Assembly: GCA_039566865.1 (NCBI GenBank)
Contig: CM076955.1
Location: forward strand, 1,614,501 to 1,678,500
Reading direction: 5' to 3'
DNA from: Aurelia coerulea
Lineage: Eukaryota > Cnidaria > Scyphozoa > Semaeostomeae > Ulmaridae
DNA: 64,000 bases
The translations under genes were made by a program, and so were the position numbers. Under the pieces are notes generated by a model, which was given only the letters and a program-made list of their open reading frames with translations, made no database searches and was not told the origin of the DNA. The first letter of the stretch is position 1. Every line of letters starts with the position of its first letter. Positions 12,526 to 25,900 of this stretch are shown in pieces.

Positions 12526-13954
12526 TAACCTACATGCATTGCAGCCTTGCTGTAAAGTTGGCCTAATTTTATGCTGTATGAAACTAATTTTGTGTTGTTT
12601 TGCGTGCGATTACAAAAGCACCTTTAAGCAAGTATAACCACTCCACTATGTTTTCATACAAAGTTGCTGTATCGTAATTGACAACACTGAGCGGAAAGAA
12701 ATCGTGAAATGAAATTTATCAAATCCCCATCAAGCTACCGTAGCTTAGAATCTTTTTTAGATTAATCCCTCTTTTAAAGCCCTATTTTAGAAATTTCAAA
12801 GCATTTGTAGTAGTTGCTAATTTTGATCCACTTTAGAATAGATTTTTTAATGAATGATATTAATTTTGCAAAGGAAAAGTATTTTCACGCAGTCTTTTCG
12901 TGATTCATCACTGTCTTGAACTCTCTTGCTGCGTACTTAAATGTGTTCAAGGAAGGTGTGATTGGTTTCTTACCTTTGGAGTAGAACCGAGCAGAATCAA
13001 TATGTGATTTCCAAGATCGATCAGTACAGATAAATTTCTTGACCTTTCTTAGAATTTGACCATCGAAGAACAAGTTTGTAAAATATCTAGTTGACAAAGT
13101 ATATGTCTTCAGGATATAACTTGAAATATTTTGTAGGTACTGGCCGGTGTAATTTTGTTTTCAAGCTCTCCCTCGGATAGCGGACGATGTTACTGTACAT
13201 GCAGCCCTCAGTCTGACTGTCATCATTGCAGTAAACTCATTTTTGTTAAGAAACTAAGGTCCAGGGTTGGTAGTTAGCTTCTTAAATTTTAGGAAACTTT
13301 CTTATATTTCTAATGCTGGAAGCGTGGAGTTGATTCATTTTGTTAGATCAGAAGGGCCCCCCAAATTACTTGGTAAGATCTCAATACAATTCGCACACTC
13401 AAAACATTATCAAAACAGTTGCAATTACTTTACAGTGTCAAAGCATTTTGAGTGATCAGTGACCTGGAAAAATTGAATCTGCAAACCGCAAAAGTTTCTT
13501 CGCTTCTTCAAGCCAGATAGCACGGTTTCTTGACTTCCTAAAAATTGAGCCTACCATAATAAGATATGCTGGTTCTTATAAAATTTTTAAGTGGATTTAT
13601 TCATGATATATAGGTGTATAGAGCAGAACATGTACGGAAATCGGGCACCTGCTCCAAAAGGAAGACAACTATTAGTAAACTATTGTTAATACCTGTTGTA
13701 CAAGAAATCTATTGAGAATGAAACATTTCAAGACAAAAGAAGCAACCTTTTGAGAGGAAGATCACATTGGTTACATTATGACGTAGGTAGGTACCAGCTC
13801 CCTTTGTAACGGCTATCCGTTTCCCATGATGCACTTCCATCGGAAATCGGGCCTTCTTTCCAAACTCGCGCCATCTCACTGCAAGACGAAGCTTCAGAAA
13901 GGGCAACTTCAAAGCTCTGAAACTCCTCACTGAAGCCACACACAACAAATAATC
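12526..13954. other. Intergenic between canopy-like gene and ALYREF
   Basis: No gene supported. Contains a dispersed repeat at 13250-13560 (second copy 32205-32530). The final 300 bases are the presumed ALYREF promoter and 5' UTR. Confidence 0.5.
13250..13560. repeat. Dispersed repeat family, copy 1
   Basis: Shares with 32205-32530, in the same order, the phrases TCTTAAATTTT, CAAATTACTTGGTAAGATCT, CAGTGTCAAA and AAAAATTGAGCCTACC. Copies are clearly diverged. No reading frame is conserved between them. Confidence 0.65.
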
Positions 13955-16900
13955 ATGGGCGACAAGATAGATATGTCCTTAGATGATATCATAAAGCAAA
14001 CTAAAGGTTCAAGAGGACGTGGCAGAGGGAGAGGAAGGGGTAGAGGACAGCGTGGTGGTGGTGGTGGTGGAGGCAACCGTGGTAGTGGTGGGCCTGTTCG
14101 ACGTGGTCGCAGTGGAAACAGAGGTGGACGAGGCACGCCGTATTCAAGGGTGAGAATCAGATCCTTCGGATGTAACCCATACTGGAAAATTTTTATCTGT
14201 GTGAGCCAAAACTGCACCGCTGAAGTCCATACTTTCCTTGGTCCTTGAATTTCAAAAGATATAATTTTTGGGTCAGGCGTCAGCTTTGTTGCAAAATGGA
14301 AACAAAAGGGAAAGCTGGTGTTAGAGAATGGAAGAAGACTGAAATGAAATTGGCCCTTTTTTGAGATCATGAATGAGCTTACAGGTTTTTGTGAGGAGAA
14401 AAAGATTTACTTAAGCCAGACTTCGCAGCTTTTTAAACTCTTTTTAAAGTCCACTCGCAGCTCGCACCTTCAAATTTATTTTTACTCGCTACTACGCGTA
14501 GGCCAAATCACGCATGTTTTCCAACCTGGGCCAGACTGGAAAGTTTGTGTAACGCGAGCAATATCTTGCCCGCGCAGGAACTTACATGGTTTTCAGTCTG
14601 CTGAGCCGCACAGTTATCAATAAACGAAAGAGTTATTGCTTTAACCTCTCTTGTTCTTAACTGCAGAATGCAAAATTTCCGTGAAAATCTTACTTAGGCC
14701 ATCTCAACTTGCGTGCGCAAAATAGAAACTTCCAGTCTGGTGTGTAAGCCACCCAGGGGTGGCTCCAGAAATCTTCTGATGGAGGGGCTTGAGATTCCAA
14801 CAGGGGGGCTAAAATGGCTAAAAAATTCAGTTTTCATACGTCATTGTGCCAAATTTCCTCCGATAAGAACAAAAATTTACTCCAATGGTGGCTAGATGCT
14901 TCCAAGGGGGGAGCTGTAGCCCCCCTGGCGCCACCCCTGAAGCCACCCAATCAGTCTTTGTACTATGAAAATGGGCCACTTCCGGCATTTTGCACGCTTT
15001 GACTAGTGTCTTGTCTTGTGCAATGCAAAAGTCCTAATTTCTTTCATCTACAATTATTTGTCGTTTTCATTCTTGTTATCAAGGAATATGGGGTGATGTT
15101 TCAAGATAACCTTTTATATTGTAAAATGAACAGAAAAGATTAAACTTGATTGAGAAATCGTAAATATAAAGGTCTGTAAACATTGGATGTAATCCTTGTT
15201 CTTCCATAGATATCATTGCATAGACCCTACAACCTGTTTAAGTATTCCATAGCAGGTCACTGCAGACATTTTTGGCAAGGAAATTTCCATAAGAGCCTTC
15301 TTGTCCTCGTAGTTAAATTTGTGAGGGTGATCACCACCTTAAAATAGCTTCACTTGGTTACCTTTACGATAATTTCCTGTCATAAAAAAGTTGAAGCCCT
15401 ATTCAGTAAAATTGTAAGAACATGTCTGCTAAGTTTTCCTTAGCTTGCCTTAAAAAGAGAGCCTGTTGTTTGGCCAGGAAAGAATGGCGCTGAAGCCGCA
15501 CTAGACTCTGAATAAGGTCATCAAGAAAATCATCAGCACCTTTGACAATTGTTTCTAAATTAGTTCTGTCAACAGAAATCCACAACTTGTAGGTGATTTC
15601 ATCAACTGAAAGCTCCTCAAAAATAGTTGCCAAATCTGACTTCAAATTTTCAGCACTTGGGCATGATTCACAGCGTCCAAAGAAGCAGTCTGGTTGTGCA
15701 GGATTACATAGGAGGCGGGCCAGCAAATGGTTATAGGTTAGATTTCCAAAAAAATCGTCTCCCACGAGTTCTTTGAATCTTGGGTGAGTTGATATTCTCG
15801 ATCCATCCAACATGAGTTTAACATTTTGATGGATTGCACACACACACACAGAATGTGTTCCACTTCCATCAGGCAAAATTACATTTTTTGGGCGAAGGGA
15901 GGCAAATTTTGAAAAACCTATTTTCAGACCAGTTTGTTCCTTAAACTTCTGATAGCATTCTTTTAAATTACAAAGAATCAGTCTTCTTTGAATTCTTGCT
16001 TTTTGACCATTAACAAGCATTGAAACACAGTCCTTCTTGCCTGGCATCTGGCGACTAATTTCATCATTTTCATAAAATGCCTTGACTTGCTGGGTAATGT
16101 TATCACAGAGGGTTTTGCCTGGTTTTGGATTGGGGGTTGCTAGTACTCCTTTATCTTCCACAAGTTGCTTTACTGTTCTTGCCATATAATTGGACACTTC
16201 GAATTCTTCCTCTATTCTTTTTGAACTCCAACTCTTTGGAAGTACGGTCAGTATCTGCATCTTTTCACTTCTCTTTTCTACTTGGTGAAATTTTTGCTTC
16301 AGTTGGTCAATTATCTCATTTAATTCTTCCTGGCTTTTCTTCAGTTCATCTAGCTCTTCCTTATCAGTACATTTTTGTGATGAATTCATTCTCAATTTTT
16401 TACGTATTGTTTCATTGACCTTAATTTTTCTTCAGAATATCGTTTCTGTCTCTCTAATTTCTTAACAATAAATGGTGAATCCCCAAGACGACTTAGTGTT
16501 TCATTGACAATTTCAATATCAGCAGATCTTGACTCAAAGTTTCTGTCACTGTCAGCATCATGAAATTCATTTGCACTGATATCAAGTGGAGCAACAACTT
16601 CTTGCTCCTTTCCAGACTCTAAGACCAGTTTTCGACAGGAGGTACACATCTTTTTACCAGGTATTAGTTCAATATGATGATGTAAACGTGAATAACCCAA
16701 GGTTATCTCTCGGAGACCTTTTACTGGTATCTTTCCTTTGTGTTTCGAAAAAGGATCACAACAAGATCTTTGATGATTAGAATATTGCGTCAGATAAGTT
16801 TTCCTGTGATTCTGGCAAACTTTTGAGACACATTCCATTCCTGTTCGCAGCCTTAAAACTTCATTTTCTTCGCCAAAAGGTTCATAAAAACCATCTACCC

Positions 16901-19900
16901 CACCAGCTCTAACACAATCTTCTTTCAGAGATTTACCAATGTCACATTTATCTTTTGAACTGCTTTCCATTTTCAAAGATCTTTAAACAAAATAATGTGG
17001 GTTCCCTTGCTTCACCTTATTTATATCAAATAGATTTATAAGTATGACTTAAAAAGGAATTTATTGATTCCTTTAAGGAAGGAATTTCAAGCAGTTAATA
17101 TTTCACAGATTTATATATCATGTCCTGTCACAGGTCATAAAATGGTGGAGATTTCCTGATTTAAATACCAAAATAGCTAATCAGGAAGCTAACCTATCTG
17201 AGAATGCCAGCCCTCCATATCTATTAAAAACAATGATTTATTTGCATCCAGTATTCTGTAGGCAAAGTAAGTCTATATATTTGTTTGTGGCTTGACACAG
17301 TCATGCAATATTGATACTGGTACAAAGTTTCATAGTGAAAGTTACCTCATCAAGGAAAATGCTTCAGAACTCCTAAACCCTTTGAGGACCCACTCTACAT
17401 TTTTTACTCATGAAAGTCAACATCATGGAGGACTGATTGATATAAAAAATTTTGTGGGGGGGAGAGGTACTAATTCACAGGGCCGGTTGGAAAAAAGTTT
17501 TCTTTGTCAGACCATGCTCTATCGGAAAGTGGCCCCCTCATCACAAAAACTGCATTTCTGGACAGATCTCAAAGAGAGCTTCAAAATGAGCCCTCACTGG
17601 CCTCCATGAGATAAATATGAAGCAAGTTATGCCCTGGTAGGCCTTTGGGGGGCCGCGATAGCGCGCGGAATGTTGAACTTTTCAAAAGCCCATATCTTGG
17701 AAAGTATAACCCCAATTAACAAAAAATTTGATTTTTGGAACCTTCTTATCAAACTTAAAATCTTGTCCAAATTTGAGCAAAATCGAAGAACATCAGGGAA
17801 AATTTTGATCTAAAAGTTGATGGTTTGACATGGAATGACCCGAGGGTCATTCCATATGAACTCAACAAGTGAAAATCCCTTTGCACCTTAGATTTTGCTC
17901 AAATTTAGACAAGATTTTAAGTTTGATAAGGAGGTTCCAAAAATCAAATTTTTTGTTAATTGGGGTTATACTTTTCAAGATATGGGCTTTTGAAAAGTTC
18001 AACATTCCGCGCGCTATCGCGGCCCCCCAAAGGCCTGCCAGGGCATAACTTGCTTCATATTTATCTCATGGAGGCCAGTGAGGGCCCATTTTGAAGCTCT
18101 CTTTGAGATCTGTCCAGAAATGCAGCTTTTGTGATGAGAGGGCCACTTTCCTATATTGCATGGTCTGACAAAGAAAATTTTTTTCCAACCGGCCCTATGA
18201 ATTAGTACCTCTCCCCCCCACAAAATTTTTTATATCAATCAGTCCTCCATGATGTTGACTTTCATGGGTAAAAAATGTAGAGTGGGTCATCAAAGGGTTT
18301 AGGAGTTCTGAAGCATTTTCCTTGATGAGGTAACTTTCACTATGAAACTTTGTACCACTATGAAATAGTGCATGGAATCAAGTCACAAATACAGTAAATA
18401 TCTAGGCTACTTACTACTTTGTAACTGCAGTAAAGTCCTGCCTTTAAGAAACCCATTTTTTACATCAGCCTACTGTTCCCCCTTAATTACTCCATTGTTT
18501 TCCCATTGTTCTCACACAAATTCAAGGTGTGAGTTTCTTCTAAAGTAGTTTCTTAAGTTTACTGTAATTATTTTCACCTCGCTTATTAAATACTACTTGT
18601 AAGTGTCTCCTTCAAATCAATACTGTGTCTCTATTTGAGACATTTAGAGGCTTCATTAATTTCAGTGTTTGAAAGTGTATATGTCCTTCCTGTCACAGTT
18701 AATGGAGTGACTGTGGTCAAAACAGACTTTCGTGGCATTGCAAGTAAATCATCTCTTCGTGGAAATGTAAAAGAGCTTGAAGGGCCTGCAGGATGAAGGA
18801 ATTTCAGCTGCACTTCATCGTTTTCTATGTCCACATCTAAAACCAAGGCAAGCCACCATTGGTTGTCATATTCGCAAGTGACATATCCATGAATTGCTTC
18901 CCATGCAAGGATTTCCTTGCTCGAAACATGACTGACATTAACTTTCTTCTCCTCCAATGCATATGAATATTCTTTAATCAAGAGTTTTGTTTTGCATGCA
19001 GGAATAGAAAGGAAACAATGAAATTTTTGTGTTCCCTCGATACCCTTGCATTCCTCAAATCTTTTCTCAAGAGCTTTCCTCGTTACAGCAAGATCTTTGT
19101 CTTGAACAAACTCAAAGTGCACTTGTGGAATATTTTCCTTTGCCCAATCAAAAAGTTGAACTGGAGTTTGAATTTGGTCATTGTATGGTCTCTGCAGGCT
19201 TGCACGTGCTGCTAGACGCTTTACTGTGCCTCCAACTCCATCACAAGGGCCTTTTCCATGGGACGTTGCAAAAAAATGCCACTCAGCAAGAACACCAAAA
19301 TCTTCTTCATGGTGGGCTAAATTTGAAAAGTTCTTTCGATTCTTGTATTGTGATGCTGCACCATCAGAGAAATACATCATTTTCCTAACGGGAAACCTCT
19401 CATTCAAAACAATAACTTCACCTAAGTGATTATTGAACGAGCTTTTTCAAATCTTGAATAATGAGGCCTCTGTTGCGAAAATCTTTTTTACGAAATCGTT
19501 AGTGATCAAAATCTTTACAAAAGTTGGGAAATTGTGTGTTTTGACCGTGTAACGTCTTGCTCGCCTTGGCCAATTCAAGCGTGTGTGGAGGCCTCGAGCG
19601 ATTGCATGCCTCATAGTACAAAGACTGCCCAATGAAAATAGATCATCCCCTAAATGTATATCATGTGAAAGAATTCATTTGTGTGTCTGGCTCCTAATTT
19701 TGGCCTAATCTTGGCTAATTTTAACAAAAGTAGATTGAATTTATCTTTCTTTTTCAGCCAAGAAATATTCCAGACAAATGGGAACATGATATGTATGAAT
19801 CTGAAGGTGTAGCCCCAAGAAGAGCTTCAAGTGGTGGCAGTGGAGGATTGTCAACTGGCAGTAAACTTCATATTTCGAATTTGGATTTTGGTGTCACTGA

Positions 19901-22900
19901 ATCTGATATTCAGGTAAGAAGATGTTATGAATGCATTGTTGTGGACGGTTTTCCACAGATCAGGGGTAGAACATTTTTCTAATCATTTTTTCAGCAATGT
20001 ACTCTATATTCTTCTGCCCAAGGGCTGTGATATCAGTGCCACCTGCTTTCAAGAACATGTCTGTACTGTAAAAAGCTCTGATTTAGCCTCCTTATTATTA
20101 TTAACTCATTCACCCCCACGAGGTATTTTGAAAGAGAGCTCTTTATCCCCGAGATTTCAATATCGATCATCACCTTCCATCACCTTCTCCCCAAGCGGTT
20201 TTCACTGGATCGTTGTGAAGGATCATGTCATTTTTCATCGCAAATTGCAAATTATTAGTAAAAGATATAAAAAAAATTTCTAAAAAGATCTTTTTATGGA
20301 AAGAACAGGCATTAAAATGAGACCAAACATATTATATTACAAAAAGAATTTTGTTTTTGTGAGAAGTTTGAACGATCATGAGATAAAAATTTTATCCAAT
20401 TTTATCCTCGAGCTCTGGTTTTAGTTGATGATCGAAGCCAGTTTGAAAATATTTCTTTAGAATATTCAAAATATTTGAGAAGGTGAAGACCTTGAAAGCT
20501 ACGATATCGAAAAATCAATTTCTTTCCATTAAAATACAATTTTGAAAACAGAAAAGATATCGGAAGACGACTGGCCATCATTTGCGTGAGTGATCAGGTT
20601 CCCGTTGCACGGAGTTGCTCCGAGGCGTATATTAGTTTCTTAGTTCATGGAATGTGGTTTTTGAAGGCATACTGATATGATAAGAAACTCATAACTAATC
20701 TTAGTAACAGTCTTACCTCAGTTTGGAAGGAAAATAAAATATTTCAAGCCAAATGAGATACAACATATGGGTCGCCACCAAGAACGGGCCTAAATTTTGT
20801 GTATGAAACGGCGCCGATTTTCTGCTTTCGAATCCTAGCCTTCCGCTTCATCCTTCTCAAAAACACTTTCTTCAGGGGATAAAACATCATTGACCACAGT
20901 GTACGAATTGTAATTCCTATTGATATCTTAACTGGTATTTCCAAACACTTTTCTCCCTGGGAACTCTCTCTAAAAACCCCTTCAAAAGAACGTCCATGAC
21001 CACAAGCCAAACGGTAAACAAATCATAACTGTCAACAAAATTGAACTGCGGACACTAAAACCACAATAACTCAAAATTTTAGTAGGATCACCCTATTAAC
21101 ATTTGACACCATTCGAAAGCTGATCCTTTAAGCTACTTATACATGACAATTGTTCTTTTCAACTGTCAAAGCAACCCAGGAGAATTACATCATCTTTCCA
21201 GAACGACAAATGTCGTCAATGGGGAAACAACACCTTGTGCTGTTGACAATGACAACAAATGTCGCTTATGGGGAAATAAAACCAGGCAACAATGACGACA
21301 AATGTCGCTTATGGGGGTGAATGAGTTAAAACCCTAAGTAGAAATACAGTTTGCAGAAACTTTGCAATCAGTCTGTATTGATTGTGTATGCTTGATTGTT
21401 TTTTAGCGGTTTTAAAGTTTGCAATGAGTTTGCGCATATTTGGATGTCAACAAGGAGCTCCAAACAAACTGTTGCAAATTGGTTTGTTGCAAAATTCAAA
21501 CTCTTTGCAAACTATTTACAAAGTCAAATCAGAAACATAATCAAAGCAAATTTTGCATGAATTTCCTGCAAACTAAATTTAAACCAGATGCAAACCCCAT
21601 TTTTACTATCAGAAGCTGATGTGAGAGGTATCTTTCATTCAGCATCAGCTGCAATAGGAAAAAATCTTAATTCCTTGTTTGTCTTTTTCAGGAATTATTC
21701 CAAGAGTTTGGAAGCATCAAATCAGCAACATTGAACTACGATTCATCCGGAAGGTCACATGGGACAGCGGATATTGTTTATGTGAGAAGAGATGATGCAG
21801 CGAAAGCATTGAAAACCTACAATGGAGTACCACTGGATGGTAAGTTTATGTTTCATGGACACAAAGGTATTTAAGTGTGCTGAAAAAACTTTATTTAAAG
21901 TACCCTCCTCCACCCCCAACAGGCTTGTGCAAATGGGCAGATATTAAAGGCTGATTATGCTTAGCAATTTTTGTCAAATCTTTTGTGGCTACTTCTTGAA
22001 TTAGAAACAATCTATTGAACATCTCAAAAGTGCCCAACTCTATCAAGCACATTGATCAAATTATCTAACAACTGACATTGCAAGAATACAAGAAAGCCCC
22101 TTGGTATGTGGTTCATGGAATCTGCCAAATCCTGGCTAATAAGAACAGGACAGTCTTTTGAATTTTATGAGAACAACCCTTAGATCACTGAGCTTGTAAA
22201 TTATTTGAAGGTCGTTTTTAGTTGACTATTACATTGAGTCAAGGCTGCAGACAACAGGCTTAAATAAGGCACAGACAATGCTATTCTGTGTTCTGTGGTA
22301 ACCAAGAATCTACCTATGATCATTTATGTATCTGCAAGTTGTCCCAGAAAAAGTATACAGATTTGGTTGGGTCCAGCAATGAGAATTTAGTTTACTCAAT
22401 GGGCTAATTAATTTCAAAATGCCCCATGTTAGTTAACTTGAACGTGGATGCCTCGTTAGTTGATATTGGTGTGTTGAGTGTTGAAAATATTAATGATGAA
22501 AGTTCAAATTTATTGCCACTGCCAAAGCTCTGGTTTGGACTTGGAAGAACTTTACACTTTCAAGATTAATATTTCCGCTCTCAAAGCACCAGTATTTACA
22601 AATGAGTTATCTATGTTCAAATGAGTGTCAAAGAACGTTTTCAATTGATCAGCCATTGATTAAAGTTGAACTGACCAAATCCGTACACTTTTTCTGGGAC
22701 ACCCGGTGCTATTATATTTTGATTCCAGATCAGAATGTGATCTTTGTTTATTTTCATCAATAGGAAGACCAATGAAGATAGAGCTGATGACATCAGGTGT
22801 TCAAGCTGCAGCACCAGCACCAACACCGAGGGGAAGGTAAATAAATTGTCCCTTGCCTACAATGAGCAAGGAACATATTATTATTAATATAGCACCAGGT

Positions 22901-25900
22901 CTCTGTATCTGGCTTGTTCCAATCAGATGGCCCCAATATATGGTTCCATCATTACCAAGCTGCTGAAACCTGACATGTGTTCATTGTATTACTGGTCTGG
23001 GCATGCACATAATGTGGTGCCATTAGTATGTGATCAGACAAAACAGGATGCTTCCATGCGATGGATAAATACCCTGATGTAATGCCTTGAGCAGATCAGG
23101 ATTGCACACATTCAGTGGACTCCAAAATGCTGCACAGACCAAGACGTTGGAGTTTTTGGAATCTTGATGCATTGTACAACTTTGGTATGAAGCATATCAG
23201 CAGTGCAGGTTTTATCTGTTTTTGTTTCTTTGATGGTGATATGTAAGTAAACCAATTGCTTCATGTTTTGTAAGCCAATCTTTGATGTCTGCTTTTCTTA
23301 AAGTCTTGCCAAGCTACTTTCCCCACTTTTTGGCAAATCATATTGCTAAGACATGTTAGTTAGTTAAGAAGGTTAACCTGTATTCAATTGGATGTTCTGC
23401 TTGAAGCTGTAAGCTGTTTCTTTATTGGTTTTCAAATTGAAATTCATCAGAAATATTTGGCAAACTGGCAAATTAAAAATTTTTTGCCAATTCTCCACTT
23501 TAAGAAAAAACGTCTCCAACCAGGATAACCTAAAATCTGTCGCAAACTAAGGGCGTATTTTTTGGGGCATCTAAAGTCTCAGAAGTCTTCTGAAAATGGT
23601 AGACTCTATAGAGAAAAATGTCAGTTACCAAAAGAATGTGCATTCTGAAAACAGTGGAGATCGCAGAGATCGTAAGAAAAAATGCCAAAAGAATACACAT
23701 TCTGAAAACAGTGGAGTTGGCAGACTTCACATGGAAAAATCCCAAAGAAATGAGAATCCTGAAAGTGAGAGAATTTGAATGTTGTTGTTCAACCGAGCGA
23801 ATTGAAGCCATTGCAAATCCTAAGAGAAAAGAATTTGCAATATTTTATTGTATTTTCAAATATTTTGTAAACTTTTTCATTCACGAAATAAAGTTCTTTG
23901 CAATCTCTTGGAAGTCTACCAGCCTCAGAAGAACCCAAAACAATACAAGAAAAATCTCTCTGAGGCCCGGGGTAACTTAAGTTCTCCATGGTACGGGGTT
24001 GTGCCATTTTTTAGGGTACCTTTTTATGATAGAGTCCGGATTTATGGGTATCGCTTTCAACAATTTTTACATTTTCCGTATTTATGGGTATGAATCGGGC
24101 TCGGAGGTCTACCGAAAACAGAATGACCAAAAGAATGATGGGCTTTGGAAGAAAATGATCTGGAGTCTGCGAAGTGTACCGTTTGCAGTAGAATGGCACC
24201 AAAATAATGGGATTTTATCTCCTACCAACTCTACCGTTTTCAGAAGATGCCCAAAAGAATACGCCCTAGATTTCATGTGAGATTTGTGATAACGTAAACT
24301 TACTCATACAGAACCCTTCAATTATTGTCATTCATATACATTCTCACATGACGTGTGTAAAGATAGGCAAGCTTCCCTTCAAAATTGCTAAATTCTGCAA
24401 TATTTGGTTTCAATCGTGATCTAGCGATCGTTTTTCAGAGTTATTCTAGATCCTCAGATACCCTTGTGCTTTTTCAAACGACCTTTGAAAGGGATAGTTT
24501 TGAAAACTGTGTCAGCAGGGGGGATAAGTGAGAGTTTTGTAAACAGGTTGAAGAACAGAAGCCTCAGACCCCAACCTTCTGAATTAAATGATGCAAACAC
24601 TAATGTACATGAACTCTGTTTTGTTCCTTGTCTATGTGCCAATTCTTGCAACTCAGCTCGCTTTGCATGGCCCCATATTATCTGTTAAAGTTTCAGGGGC
24701 GGACGAGATCGATTTGCTGGAAGGCAACGTGGTGGTGGATTCCGTGGCCGATCTGGAAGTAGAGGAAGAGGAGGGCGTGGTCGTGGAGGACGTGGGCGTG
24801 GTGGAAAACCAGTGACGAAAGATCAACTTGATGCTGATTTAGATGCGTATAAAGATAAGGTAAGGGAATTTATTTATCTTTATTTATTGGTATCTGCAAT
24901 CCTGACAGTAATGACAAAAAGGAACTCCGGTAGTTGTTGCATTTGGTTTGGTGTCACAGGAATTATGTATTTCCGTATATCGGCTGAGCTCAGGCTATTC
25001 ATTTAAAATGAAGCCACGCAAACTAAGAGAGAAAGAAGTGCTAAATGTATTTGAAAAAAGAAATGACATATGACATATGAAGAAGAATGAGGGAAACGTC
25101 AAAACAGTCAGTGTTCACTTTGTAAATTTACGACTCCTTTAAAAGTTGAGGTTCAACGGATATCCCTTCTTAAAATACGAAGAAAGAACGTTTTGGGAAT
25201 ATTGTTTTGGCTGTCATATTTGTTGATAAATCTCGTTACATTTTACATTTTACTTCGGGTATTTTCAGAGTATACATGTACCTTTCTACCTGACTCAGCA
25301 AATAGCGTATTAAAACCTAAGTACCAGAGGCAGCCTATGCGTGGGTGAATTTTGTAAATGAGAGGCAGGCTGGTCTTAGATTGTTGTCTGTCTTATTTAA
25401 TAGGTTTTGACCGTATATATCATTTCACTTGATCTTCTTCTTCAAAGATTTTGTTGAGGATCGTAGGTCGAAAGGTCTGGAGTAAATTTACTAAACTTTT
25501 CAATTCTCATTTCAAATGAGCTCTCAGTTTGTCCAGATTTTGTGCCACGATTTTTTATAGCTTGCAGAGATATTTGTATACCGTAAAAGCTCTTTTAAGC
25601 CCCCGGGGGGCTTATTTAATTTCGGACACTCCAGAGGGGGGCTTAAAAGAGAGGGGGCTTATTAGAGAAGGGGGCTTATTCACAAAATCAAATGACAAGG
25701 ATCTATATGATAGCTTTATTGTTCATTTATACGATATTTTGCGGATTCAACATACAATTTTTCGAATCAGATACATAAATTCGACACAGTTTCATCTCAA
25801 ACCATATCAAAATTATCATGAAAACTTGTTCAGCACAATAAATGGAAAATCTTTGGTAACCTCTGCAATTTGATATAAATGGGGGGGGACTTAATAGAGA

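Noticed and set aside
23596..24280. Several overlapping frames of 60-120 codons
   Set aside because: Frames through the tandem units of the 23550-24267 element.
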